A DNA stretch of 40,456 nt from Alphaproteobacteria bacterium (lineage in GTDB: Bacteria > Pseudomonadota > Alphaproteobacteria > Rickettsiales > Rickettsiaceae): NCBI GenBank assembly GCA_020628955.1, contig JAHDEH010000004.1, positions 1 through 40,456 of the forward strand. Reading direction: 5' to 3'. Positions 1 through 8,709 of this stretch are shown in pieces. Made by a program: the position numbers and the translations under genes. Position 1 is the first letter of the stretch, and each line of letters begins with the position of its first letter. The notes below the pieces were generated by a model. The model was not told where the DNA came from, made no database searches, and was given only the letters and a program-made list of their open reading frames with translations.

Positions 1-369
1 ATTTTTTTTAAGCTCACTAATTATGCCTTTAACAGCACCTGCAGCATTGCGATTGGTAGATCCTTCTATTACCCTATGACCTCTGTATTTTATAATATCA
101 GTTAATAATTTTCCATCCCTATGCGGAGAAGCTAGTGCAGATATATTCTTGCATTTCTTAAGCCCTTCTAGAGCATATGCAATATGTTGATGCCAATGGG
201 CAAATAAAACACAATCATACTCCTCAGGCGTTAAATATTTTGATGATGTACTTATTATTTGATATTTCGATGTTTTATATGCAAATTTTATGTATAGCGT
301 CAAAATAAACATAAATATTTTTTGCACTGGGGTGCTTTTAATAATTTTCTCTGGTAGTTCTTTAAGCAT
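1..369 (-). CDS. DUF374-type (LPLAT-like) acyltransferase family protein, C-terminus cut by window edge
   Basis: Own translation of minus strand from ATG at 369: MLKELPEKIIKSTPVQKIFMFILTLYIKFAYKTSKYQIISTSS...VLFAHWHQHIAYALEG...ASPHRDGKLLTDIIKYRGHRVIEGSTNRNAAGAVKGIISELKKN; the HWH, SPHRDG and GSTNR..A motifs resemble DUF374. Confidence 0.75.
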   Translation of the reverse strand, partial: MLKELPEKIIKSTPVQKIFMFILTLYIKFAYKTSKYQIISTSSKYLTPEEYDCVLFAHWHQHIAYALEGLKKCKNISALASPHRDGKLLTDIIKYRGHRVIEGSTNRNAAGAVKGIISELKKN

Positions 370-397
370 AATGCAAACTTATTTTATCCTTTCTTGA

Positions 398-1600
398 TTA
401 TTTTAATTTTGCTATTGCGTTAGAGATATTCTCAAAAGCTTGCTTGATTAAATCCTCTGATGTTGCATATGAAGCTCTGATGTAGCCTTCTGCTCCAAAA
501 GCCACACCAGGTACAACTGCAACATTTGAATATTCTAGTAAAAAGCTAGAAAAATCTGATGAATTTTTTATGATATCTCCTTTGCTGGTTTGTTTGCCAA
601 ATAATGCTCTACATTTTATGAATAAGTAAAATGCACCTTCTGGTACATTGCACTCAAGACCTTCAATTTTATTGATGCAAGACATTGCCAAATCACGTTT
701 TTTCTGAAAATTTTCTGTGTTGGTTTTGATATAATTTTGTTCACCCGTTAGCGCGGCAACCGCAGCATATTGACTTATAGAAGATGGGTTGGAAGTGCTT
801 TGCGATTGCACCATAGTCATTGCTTTAATTAGCTCAGCGCTACCTGCTCCATAACCAATTCTCCACCCTGTCATTGAATAAGATTTAGAAACACCGTTAA
901 CAATAAATATTCTATTTTTAAGATCTGGAGCAATCTCTGCAAAAGTTTTAAATTTAAAATCATCATATATAATATGTTCATATATATCATCGCACATGAT
1001 ATTCACATGCGGATATTTGCGCATTATTTCTGCTATTTCTTCTATATCATTTTCATCGTAAGCAGCACCAGTTGGATTACTTGGTGAGTTTAAAATAAGC
1101 CATTTAGTTTTTTTTGTGATAGATTCCTCCAAAGACTCCGCTTTGAGCTTGAAATTATCTTTCTCATATGTATTAACTATAACTGGTGTGCCACCAGAAA
1201 GAGCAACCATATCTGGATATGAAACCCAGTAGGGTGATGGTATAATCACCTCGTCTTCTTCATTCAAGCTAGCCATAAATAAATTATAAATAACCTGTTT
1301 GCCACCAGTGCCTATAATTATTTCTTCGGCAGAATAACTCAAATTATTTTCGCGTTTGAATTTTTCTATCACAGCATTTTTTAGCTCATTTGTGCCTCCA
1401 ACTGCTGTATATTTAGTTCTGCCGCTATTGATTGCATCTATTGCTGCTTGCTTAATATTTTCAGGAGTGTCAAAATCTGGCTCTCCTGCTGCAAGAGATA
1501 TGATATTCATCCCCTTCTTGGCTAATTCTTTAGCTTTTGCGTTTACTGCAAGTGTTTTTGATGGCTTTACAGATTTCAATCTGTTGGCAAGTAGTGACAT
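398..1600 (-). CDS. aspC: Pyridoxal-phosphate aspartate aminotransferase family protein
   Basis: 400 aa; LNSPSNPTGAAY, GVSKSYSMTGWRIGY (PLP lysine) and GAFYLF motifs of class I aminotransferases. Confidence 0.93.
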   Translation of the reverse strand: MSLLANRLKSVKPSKTLAVNAKAKELAKKGMNIISLAAGEPDFDTPENIKQAAIDAINSGRTKYTAVGGTNELKNAVIEKFKRENNLSYSAEEIIIGTGGKQVIYNLFMASLNEEDEVIIPSPYWVSYPDMVALSGGTPVIVNTYEKDNFKLKAESLEESITKKTKWLILNSPSNPTGAAYDENDIEEIAEIMRKYPHVNIMCDDIYEHIIYDDFKFKTFAEIAPDLKNRIFIVNGVSKSYSMTGWRIGYGAGSAELIKAMTMVQSQSTSNPSSISQYAAVAALTGEQNYIKTNTENFQKKRDLAMSCINKIEGLECNVPEGAFYLFIKCRALFGKQTSKGDIIKNSSDFSSFLLEYSNVAVVPGVAFGAEGYIRASYATSEDLIKQAFENISNAIAKLK

Positions 1601-1711
1601 ATTTTTGCTCTCATTTTAATTTAATTGAATGGTAAATTGTCAATTTTATTTGAATTATAACGCATTATATGAGAATATTCATTCTAAATCAAACTAAGTT
1701 TAAAGAAAAAA

Positions 1712-2698
1712 ATGATAAAAAATATATTTTCTACTATAAAAACTGCATTAATTAAGTTAATGCAACTCATCAAATCTATACCAGCGCAATTATTTAACAA
1801 TTTTTCTGAATTAAAGGCAAAGCTCGGTAACATGACAGAAAGTAATTTACAAAATGGGATGCATCATCTCTATAGAGGTAATTATAAAGACGCGATATTT
1901 AGATTTAATTTTGTAAAAAAATGGATAGATAAAGAAAATAAAGAGGCAAATTATATGCTAGCTTGGTGCCATTTAATGCAAAATAACTATAATGCTGCGC
2001 TTGCAAGCGCAATAGCTGCAGGAGATGCTGATGTGCTGGATTTACAACAATTTATTCAAAATAAAGATAATATTGAGGAGATTCCAGAGGCCATTTATAT
2101 AAAACATAGGGATATAGGTGCAGCAAATTATATAGATAATTTTGTAAGTGACTCTATGAGTATTACTGAGATATTAGTATCAGACTTGCAAAAAAATTAT
2201 GAAATATTACTAGAGAGTTGTAAGATTTTAGAGCTGGGCTGTAATATTGGCTTGCTAGGTAATGAAATTAAACAAAAATTACCTGCAGATATCAATATTA
2301 CTGGTGTTGAAATTTCTGAAGAATTGATAGAATCTATGGAAGAATATTATCCAAATAACTTTATTTATGACGAAATAATTCATGCTCTTCCTGCAGATTT
2401 CATAGAGAAAAATAAAAATAAATTTGATGTAATATTAAGCCTTGACGGTCTACCTCCTAAAAAAGATATTAGTGATTTTGTTAAAAAAATACATAAAACA
2501 ATGCAAAAAAATGGCTATTTTGCATTCAGAGCTGAAATTTCTGATGTAAATAAACTTCGGTCTAAAACCCTTAATTTCTCATATAGTCAGGGTTATTTGA
2601 TAAATATTTTAGAAAAAAATAACTTTAAAATTCTATCAATTAACGAAATTAATATGGAAAATAAAAATAATTCCTCTATATTCATCTGCACTAAATAA
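1712..2698 (+). CDS. TPR-like N-terminus fused to SAM-dependent methyltransferase-like domain
   Basis: Helical repeat-like N-terminus (GMHHLYRGNYKDAIFRFNFV...), then ILELGCNIGLLGNEI (motif I) and ITGVEISEELIESM. Confidence 0.7.
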   Translation: MIKNIFSTIKTALIKLMQLIKSIPAQLFNNFSELKAKLGNMTESNLQNGMHHLYRGNYKDAIFRFNFVKKWIDKENKEANYMLAWCHLMQNNYNAALASAIAAGDADVLDLQQFIQNKDNIEEIPEAIYIKHRDIGAANYIDNFVSDSMSITEILVSDLQKNYEILLESCKILELGCNIGLLGNEIKQKLPADINITGVEISEELIESMEEYYPNNFIYDEIIHALPADFIEKNKNKFDVILSLDGLPPKKDISDFVKKIHKTMQKNGYFAFRAEISDVNKLRSKTLNFSYSQGYLINILEKNNFKILSINEINMENKNNSSIFICTK

Positions 2699-2713
2699 AT
2701 TTATGAGTTAATT

Positions 2714-3451
2714 ATGAATAAAAAAATTATATCTAAGATCATCTTTAGCATATTGTTGCTAACTAGTTTAAATGTAAATGCTGAATATAACTACGCATCT
2801 ATTAATAAAAAATGCCAAGCATATGACCCGTACGAAACCATAAACCGTGGAGTATTTATGTTTAATGGGGCGCTAGACACTATAGTGCTGAGGCCTATTG
2901 CTAAAGGCTATGGTAAATTCACAAATGACTATGTAAAAGCTAGGGTTGGAAGTTTTAATAGCAACTTTACAGAGCCTCTATCGACTGTAAATTACGCTTT
3001 TCAAGGTAAAGGCGAAGGTGTGCTTAAGAGCTTTTGGAAATTTGCAATTAATTCCACTTTAGGAGTTGGTGGTTTATTTGATGTTGCAGGAAAATTTGGC
3101 CTAAACTCAGAAAAGCAAAATTTTGAACATACACTAGCTCATCATGGTGTTGGTGCTGGTCCATATATTGTTCTGCCATTATATGGCCCAACAAGCGGCA
3201 GAGGATTGCTAGACACGCCTGTATTAAATAGCAAACTAAATCCGCTAGGATATTTCATGCATAGCGACTTTAAATATGCAAGAAGTGGTGTTGCAATTGT
3301 TCATACCAGGAGCAAAATAATGCCGTTCACAGACCATATTACTAAGCATTCACCAGATCCTTACATTGCAATGCGCCAAGCCTATTTAAACTCAAGAGAG
3401 TCAAAAATGGCATATACAAGTAATTTTGTTTGTCCTGTTGCGCAAAAATAA
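2714..3451 (+). CDS. mlaA: MlaA/VacJ family phospholipid-transport protein
   Basis: YDPYETINRGVFMFN, NFTEPLSTVNYAFQG, FAINSTLGVGGLFDVA and HHGVGAGPYIVLPLYGPTSGR match the VacJ/MlaA family. Confidence 0.9.
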   Translation: MNKKIISKIIFSILLLTSLNVNAEYNYASINKKCQAYDPYETINRGVFMFNGALDTIVLRPIAKGYGKFTNDYVKARVGSFNSNFTEPLSTVNYAFQGKGEGVLKSFWKFAINSTLGVGGLFDVAGKFGLNSEKQNFEHTLAHHGVGAGPYIVLPLYGPTSGRGLLDTPVLNSKLNPLGYFMHSDFKYARSGVAIVHTRSKIMPFTDHITKHSPDPYIAMRQAYLNSRESKMAYTSNFVCPVAQK

Positions 3452-3494
3452 GTGGATTTATATTCCAATATAGTATTATAATAAAAACATATAT

Positions 3495-3522
3495 AGGTGC
3501 TGAATATATTTATTTAGCACCT
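3495..3522 (+). promoter_or_regulatory. mlaA-mlaC intergenic hairpin (12-bp stem, one G-U pair, 4-nt loop)
   Basis: AGGTGCTGAATA - TATT - TATTTAGCACCT read directly from sequence. Confidence 0.6.
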
Positions 3523-3560
3523 TATACTTATATTTAAATTAATTTTTTGGGCAAAATATC

Positions 3561-4190
3561 ATGAAAGCAGTATTAAAACTATTTTTAATTTTTACATTAT
3601 TCGCAAGTATTTCCTATGCAAAAACAGACTATCCTGATGTGCATGGCTACTTAGAAGCTACCTTGCATGAAGGATACGCAATTTTTGAAAATGAAAAACT
3701 AAATTTAGATCAAAGAAAGCAAAAATCAGCTGAAGTTGTGCGTTCAAATATGCATCTTGACTGGATGGCGAAATCTAGCCTTGGGCGTCATAAGAAAAAT
3801 TTAACTAAAGACAAAATAAATGAATTCGTTTCTGTATACAAGCAATTTATAATTATAACTTATTCAGAAATGGCAGCAAGCTACGAAGGGCAAAAAGCTA
3901 AAATAACGGGTGTCAGAAAACTGGATGACTCCATGTTTATTGCAAGCACTGAAATTGTAAAACCAGGCGCTGCTCCATTCAAGGTAGACTATCTTGTGCA
4001 TAAATTAGGGCCAAATAATTTCAAAACTGGTGATATAATCACAGAAGGTGTAAGTATTCTAAACTCCCAGCAATCAGAGTTTAATAGTGTCATTACATCG
4101 CGCGGTATTGATGCACTAATTACTGACCTTAAATCTAGGATCAAAAAGAGCAAGCTGATACAAGCAAGATATTCTAAGATGCGCAGTTGA
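3561..4190 (+). CDS. mlaC: MlaC/Ttg2D family phospholipid-binding periplasmic protein
   Basis: Signal peptide MKAVLKLFLIFTLFASISYA; KSSLGRHKKNLTKDKINEFVSVYKQFIIITYSEMAASYEGQ typical of MlaC. Confidence 0.85.
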   Translation: MKAVLKLFLIFTLFASISYAKTDYPDVHGYLEATLHEGYAIFENEKLNLDQRKQKSAEVVRSNMHLDWMAKSSLGRHKKNLTKDKINEFVSVYKQFIIITYSEMAASYEGQKAKITGVRKLDDSMFIASTEIVKPGAAPFKVDYLVHKLGPNNFKTGDIITEGVSILNSQQSEFNSVITSRGIDALITDLKSRIKKSKLIQARYSKMRS

Positions 4191-4321
4191 ACATTTAAAT
4201 ATTGATATTTTAACTTTTTATACTGCATGGTAGATCTATCTTGCACTCTGTATAGAAAATACACTATTTCTATATTTTATGGGTGCAGAAGTATTAAACA
4301 TGTTTACAATACCTCACCCCC

Positions 4322-6154
4322 CTATCTTGTTAGAGATGTTTGATTTTTCATAGCTTCTATTTGTATCCATTGCTGTAATTTAGCATCTAGTTGCTTTTTT
4401 AAATCTTCTAACTCGTGAGATAAATTATTGAATTTTTTAACGTCCTTGGCGTATAAATCTTTATCGGATAGAAGAATTTCTATATCAGCAAGCCGCGCTT
4501 CAATACTTTCAATTTCCTGAGGAAGTACCTCCAGAAGCCTAGTGTATTTATAGCTTAGCTTGCCAGAATTTTTAACTCTTTCCTGAAATTTATTGCTATT
4601 AGTTTTATTTTTTGTTGAGGCTTTAGATTTAGTTTTAGCAGCTTCTATTTCATTCTTTTTTTTATAAAATTTTAGGTAATCATTATAGCCTCCATACAGA
4701 TCTATAATTTTATCGGCTCCAAAAACCAAAGTTCTAGTTACTAGCCTTTCTAGAAAATCACGATCATGGCTAACGATTATTAATGTACCGCTATAATCTG
4801 CTAAAATCTCTAGCAGCATTTCTAAAGTATCCATGTCCAGGTCATTTGTTGGTTCATCTAGAATGAAAAAATTGCCTGGATTTATCAATGATTTTGCAAG
4901 CAGCAATCTGTTTGCTTCCCCGCCAGATAGAGTTGATACTTTATCTTCCATAGTTTTGGGGTCAAACATAAACTTCTTTAAGTAAGCGGCAACATGCATG
5001 TGCCGATCTCTTATCAACACTTGATCACCACCACCAGGACACAGAGTTTGTTTTAAACTATGGTTGGGGTTTAGCTCGCTGCGTTGTTGGTCAAAATAAG
5101 TAATATCAATATTAGTACCGTGTTTTACTTTTCCTGACTCTGGTTCTAGTTCTTTGGTAAGTAATTTTATCAATGTTGATTTCCCACTTCCATTAGGACC
5201 TATAACTCCAATTTTTTCTCCTTTTTTTACTTTGAAAGAAAAATCATTAAATAGTTTTTTTCCAGGAAAACTATAGGAGATATTTTTTGCTTCAATAATA
5301 AATTTTGTTTTATTTTCTTCCTCTGCAAGTTCTAGTCTAAGTTTGGATTTAGCATTTTTTAAATGAGTCTCATGCGCTTTACATGATTCACGCAGGCGGT
5401 GCAAGTTAGCTAGTCTTTTTTGATTTCTTTTTCTGCGCGCTGTAACACCTGTGTTTAGCCAGCCTTTTTCTGCTTCTAATTTACGATTCATTTTTAGCAA
5501 TTGTTGCTCTTCATGTGCAATTATCTCTTCGCGCCAATTGTCATAATGTTTGAACCCTTTATTAGATTTTCTTATTTCTCCTCGATCAATCCACCAAACT
5601 TTATTGCTTATATTTTCCTGAAATGCCCGGTCATGGCTGATGCATATAATAGCACCTTTATATGATTTTAAATATTCTTCAAGCCATTCAATTGACTCAA
5701 CATCTAGGTGGTTAGTCGGCTCATCCAGTAGTAAGATATCAGGGGATGATACTAAAGATTTTGCAAGGCATGCTCTACGTACTTGCCCACCAGAACATTC
5801 TGTTAAAATAGAATTTCCATCTATCTGCATTTGTTCTAAAATCATATTAACTTTATATTTACTCTCATCTGGATTTTTGAATTCTTTGAGAATAAAATCA
5901 TAAATAGTTTTATTAGGGACTTCTTTAAGTTCTTGCTTCAAATGACCAATATTAATGGTAGGATCTTGAAATAATTGCCCTTTGTCCAACTCATATTCGC
6001 TACTGATTATTTTCATTAAACTAGATTTACCACAGCCATTGCGTCCAACAAGGCACACTCTATCTCCAGGAGAAACATATATTTCAATATCTTGCAATAT
6101 ATGTTTATCTGCAAAGCTTAAATTACCATTTTTGATGTAGAAAATAGGTGTCAT
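4322..6154 (-). CDS. ABC-F family ATPase (Uup/YheS-like)
   Basis: Two nucleotide-binding domains (GRNGCGKSSLMK / GPNGSGKSTLIK; LLLDEPTNHLD / FILDEPTNDLD) and a coiled-coil C-terminus; start moved to internal Met19 (MTPIFYIKNGNLSF). Confidence 0.88.
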   Translation of the reverse strand: MTPIFYIKNGNLSFADKHILQDIEIYVSPGDRVCLVGRNGCGKSSLMKIISSEYELDKGQLFQDPTINIGHLKQELKEVPNKTIYDFILKEFKNPDESKYKVNMILEQMQIDGNSILTECSGGQVRRACLAKSLVSSPDILLLDEPTNHLDVESIEWLEEYLKSYKGAIICISHDRAFQENISNKVWWIDRGEIRKSNKGFKHYDNWREEIIAHEEQQLLKMNRKLEAEKGWLNTGVTARRKRNQKRLANLHRLRESCKAHETHLKNAKSKLRLELAEEENKTKFIIEAKNISYSFPGKKLFNDFSFKVKKGEKIGVIGPNGSGKSTLIKLLTKELEPESGKVKHGTNIDITYFDQQRSELNPNHSLKQTLCPGGGDQVLIRDRHMHVAAYLKKFMFDPKTMEDKVSTLSGGEANRLLLAKSLINPGNFFILDEPTNDLDMDTLEMLLEILADYSGTLIIVSHDRDFLERLVTRTLVFGADKIIDLYGGYNDYLKFYKKKNEIEAAKTKSKASTKNKTNSNKFQERVKNSGKLSYKYTRLLEVLPQEIESIEARLADIEILLSDKDLYAKDVKKFNNLSHELEDLKKQLDAKLQQWIQIEAMKNQTSLTR

Positions 6155-6159
6155 GAATT

Positions 6160-6795
6160 TTAATGTTTGAATGTTGAATTTTCTAAAAAATATACTACTT
6201 GCCTGCAAACTCTTTTAGATTTTGGCATTTGCCAATGAGAAACTTTTAATGTTATATGATCTTTTGCGCCTTCTAGTTTGGCACTTCGAACAGAAACTTT
6301 TCCATCATTAGCTTTAGTTAAAAATAAAAGAAACCATATATCTAGCGATAAATTTCCAGCGATTGTAGCAAACTCATAATAGGGAGTACCTAATATATTT
6401 GCAAGCTGATTATTATTAGTAACTAATTGCTGCCCAGCTGGTCCAAAAATATTTTTAAAAATTTTTATATTCTTCAGCAAATCTGCTATTTCGCTTCCTG
6501 CATGAGGTGTACCCATAAAAATAACTTTGCCTAGATTTTCTAATTTATATTTATTTAAATAAGCTCTAATTATTAATCCACCTAGTGAAAAACCAACAAA
6601 GTTTACTTCTTCGTATTTATTTGTAACTGGCTTGATTTCTTTGTGTATAAATTCTGTTATACCTTCTATAGACATTTTAGTTGAAGGATATTTGATATTT
6701 AATATATCATAGTCATTTTCTTCTAGAGTATTAGATAATTTTTTGAATACATACTGTTTTTGGCCAATGCCATGCAGTAAAATTACTAATTTCAT
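6160..6795 (-). CDS. Alpha/beta hydrolase, lipase-like
   Basis: VILLHGIGQ oxyanion-region motif, nucleophile elbow GFSLGG, MGTPHAGSEIADLL. Confidence 0.82.
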   Translation of the reverse strand: MKLVILLHGIGQKQYVFKKLSNTLEENDYDILNIKYPSTKMSIEGITEFIHKEIKPVTNKYEEVNFVGFSLGGLIIRAYLNKYKLENLGKVIFMGTPHAGSEIADLLKNIKIFKNIFGPAGQQLVTNNNQLANILGTPYYEFATIAGNLSLDIWFLLFLTKANDGKVSVRSAKLEGAKDHITLKVSHWQMPKSKRVCRQVVYFLENSTFKH

Positions 6796-8546
6796 AAATC
6801 TTTTATTTTGGGATCAAGGCCCTTGACGTTTGAAATAAAAGCTTCTTTTGCAATAATATTGGCTATATAAGCTCTGCTAAAATCAAGATTATTTAATTTT
6901 GTTTGACTGAAATTAGTTGCATCAAATTTAGCTCCAATTAAACTAGAGTTTTTAATAATTGAACCTGGTAAAATTGCTTTAACAAAATTCGCTCTATTTA
7001 AATTGCTATTCTCAAAAATACAATTCTTGAGAGTAGCTTCTTCAAACCGTGTGCCTACTAAAATACTGTTTTTAAAATTTGTACCGTCTAACTTAATTTT
7101 TGAAAGGTCTATATAAGACATATTTAAATTAGCTAGGTTTTTTAATTTTATCAACTCTTGTAAATTTGTAATTTCTTGCGCACTTCTGATCCTATCAAAA
7201 CCTTTGTTACCAAACATAATATTCCGCGTAAATGGTGAATTTGATGCAATCATAGCAACTGTTTTATTGCCCCGTAATTGCGAATTTTTTACAGGTGAGT
7301 TATTAAAAGCTAAAGCTTGAAATGAACAATCTATTATTGCCATTTTATTCATAATTGAAGATACAAACGAGGTCCGATAAATTTTTCCATTCCTGAATAG
7401 AGCGCCTGTTAAATCAGTCTTTCTAAAAGAGGCATCATCTAAATTATAGTTGTCGAATTTTGTTCCTTCCAGGTCGCAAGCTTCAAATATAACTTTAACT
7501 CCATCAGCATTACTAAATGTTGAGTTTTCTATTGAAGAATAATTGGCTCTAAAGCCATCAATATCAACTTTGTTAAACATTATATTATCAGCTTTAACTT
7601 GATGTAGTAATACTTTGTTGATTAAGGAATTATTGAATTTACTGTTCTTTATAGAGCTGTTTTTAAATTTTGTGTTTTTAATTTCAGACTCTAGTAATAA
7701 AGATTCGTGAATTGTGCAACTATCAAATTCTACTTTGTCTAATTTTATTTTTTTCATAGATGTATTTGCAAACATAGATTTAGTGAATTTAACATCTTCT
7801 TTAAACTCGCATTCATCCATAATTGACTGACTGAAATCGGTCCCTAAAAATTCGCTACCAAACGCTTTTAGTCCAGTTAAATCAGATGACTCAAAGCTAG
7901 ATGATATAAGACGAGATTTAGAAAAATCTGCTTTTCGTACATCAACACCAAAAAATGCAGAGCTTGTTATTGTTGACTCTATAAAACTTGATTCTATTAG
8001 ATTTGCTTTTTGTAAATTTACATTTTTTAAATTACATTTGTTAAATTTAGCCTTTTTTAAATTAGAGCTATCAAACCTTGTATTGAATATTTCTGCTTCT
8101 TGGAATTCTGCTTCTTCTAGATTTGCATATGCTAGATTAACATTATTTAATTTAGTTTTATTGAATATAGTTGCCTGAAAATCTACACCTTGTGCATCAA
8201 GATCTTTAAGAATAACATCGGTCAAATCGCTTTCTTGGATTGTGGCATTCGTTAATATTACATCATTCATATTAGCGTTTGAAAAATTTACCCTTGCAAT
8301 TATCGCATTAGATAAATCAATTCCTGACAAGTCAGCACCAGATAAATCAACACCTGTAAGTCTTATGCCTCGTAATTTTTTTCCAAAATTTCCCTTCAGA
8401 TCAATGCCACTTTTGCTTTTTGTTTGAGATATAATATATTTTTTAATCTCTTCACTTTTTTTCGATGACAAAAATTTCCCGTTTGAATTATCTGCATCGC
8501 TGCAACTAAATAGCAAGAAAAATAATACGTAAATTAATTTGTTCAT
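6792..8546 (-). CDS. Large pentapeptide-repeat putative lipoprotein
   Basis: 584 aa; many A(D/N)LXX-like repeats (GVDLSGADLSGIDLSNAIIARVNFSNANMND...) after a lipobox-like N-terminus MNKLIYVLFFLLFSC. Confidence 0.85.
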   Translation of the reverse strand: MNKLIYVLFFLLFSCSDADNSNGKFLSSKKSEEIKKYIISQTKSKSGIDLKGNFGKKLRGIRLTGVDLSGADLSGIDLSNAIIARVNFSNANMNDVILTNATIQESDLTDVILKDLDAQGVDFQATIFNKTKLNNVNLAYANLEEAEFQEAEIFNTRFDSSNLKKAKFNKCNLKNVNLQKANLIESSFIESTITSSAFFGVDVRKADFSKSRLISSSFESSDLTGLKAFGSEFLGTDFSQSIMDECEFKEDVKFTKSMFANTSMKKIKLDKVEFDSCTIHESLLLESEIKNTKFKNSSIKNSKFNNSLINKVLLHQVKADNIMFNKVDIDGFRANYSSIENSTFSNADGVKVIFEACDLEGTKFDNYNLDDASFRKTDLTGALFRNGKIYRTSFVSSIMNKMAIIDCSFQALAFNNSPVKNSQLRGNKTVAMIASNSPFTRNIMFGNKGFDRIRSAQEITNLQELIKLKNLANLNMSYIDLSKIKLDGTNFKNSILVGTRFEEATLKNCIFENSNLNRANFVKAILPGSIIKNSSLIGAKFDATNFSQTKLNNLDFSRAYIANIIAKEAFISNVKGLDPKIKDL

Positions 8547-8709
8547 ATCAGGCCTTTTTTATGATTCCTTAAAAATATAGCAGAGATATTCCAGTACTTC
8601 AAGAGTTTGTAATGTTTTATAAGGAATAAATTTCAATAAAATATATTTATTATGTTCACTTCGATGCAAATAAGCAGCACTATGCAAAAACGTAAGTAAT
8701 TTTATATCT

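Noticed and set aside
1356-1619. Plus-strand 87-aa ORF antisense to aspC
   Set aside because: Lies entirely over a strongly supported conserved CDS on the other strand; no domain.
6155-6208. 18-aa N-terminal extension of the ABC-F ORF
   Set aside because: Internal Met19 starts the conserved ABC-F N-terminus and removes the overlap with the upstream lipase gene.
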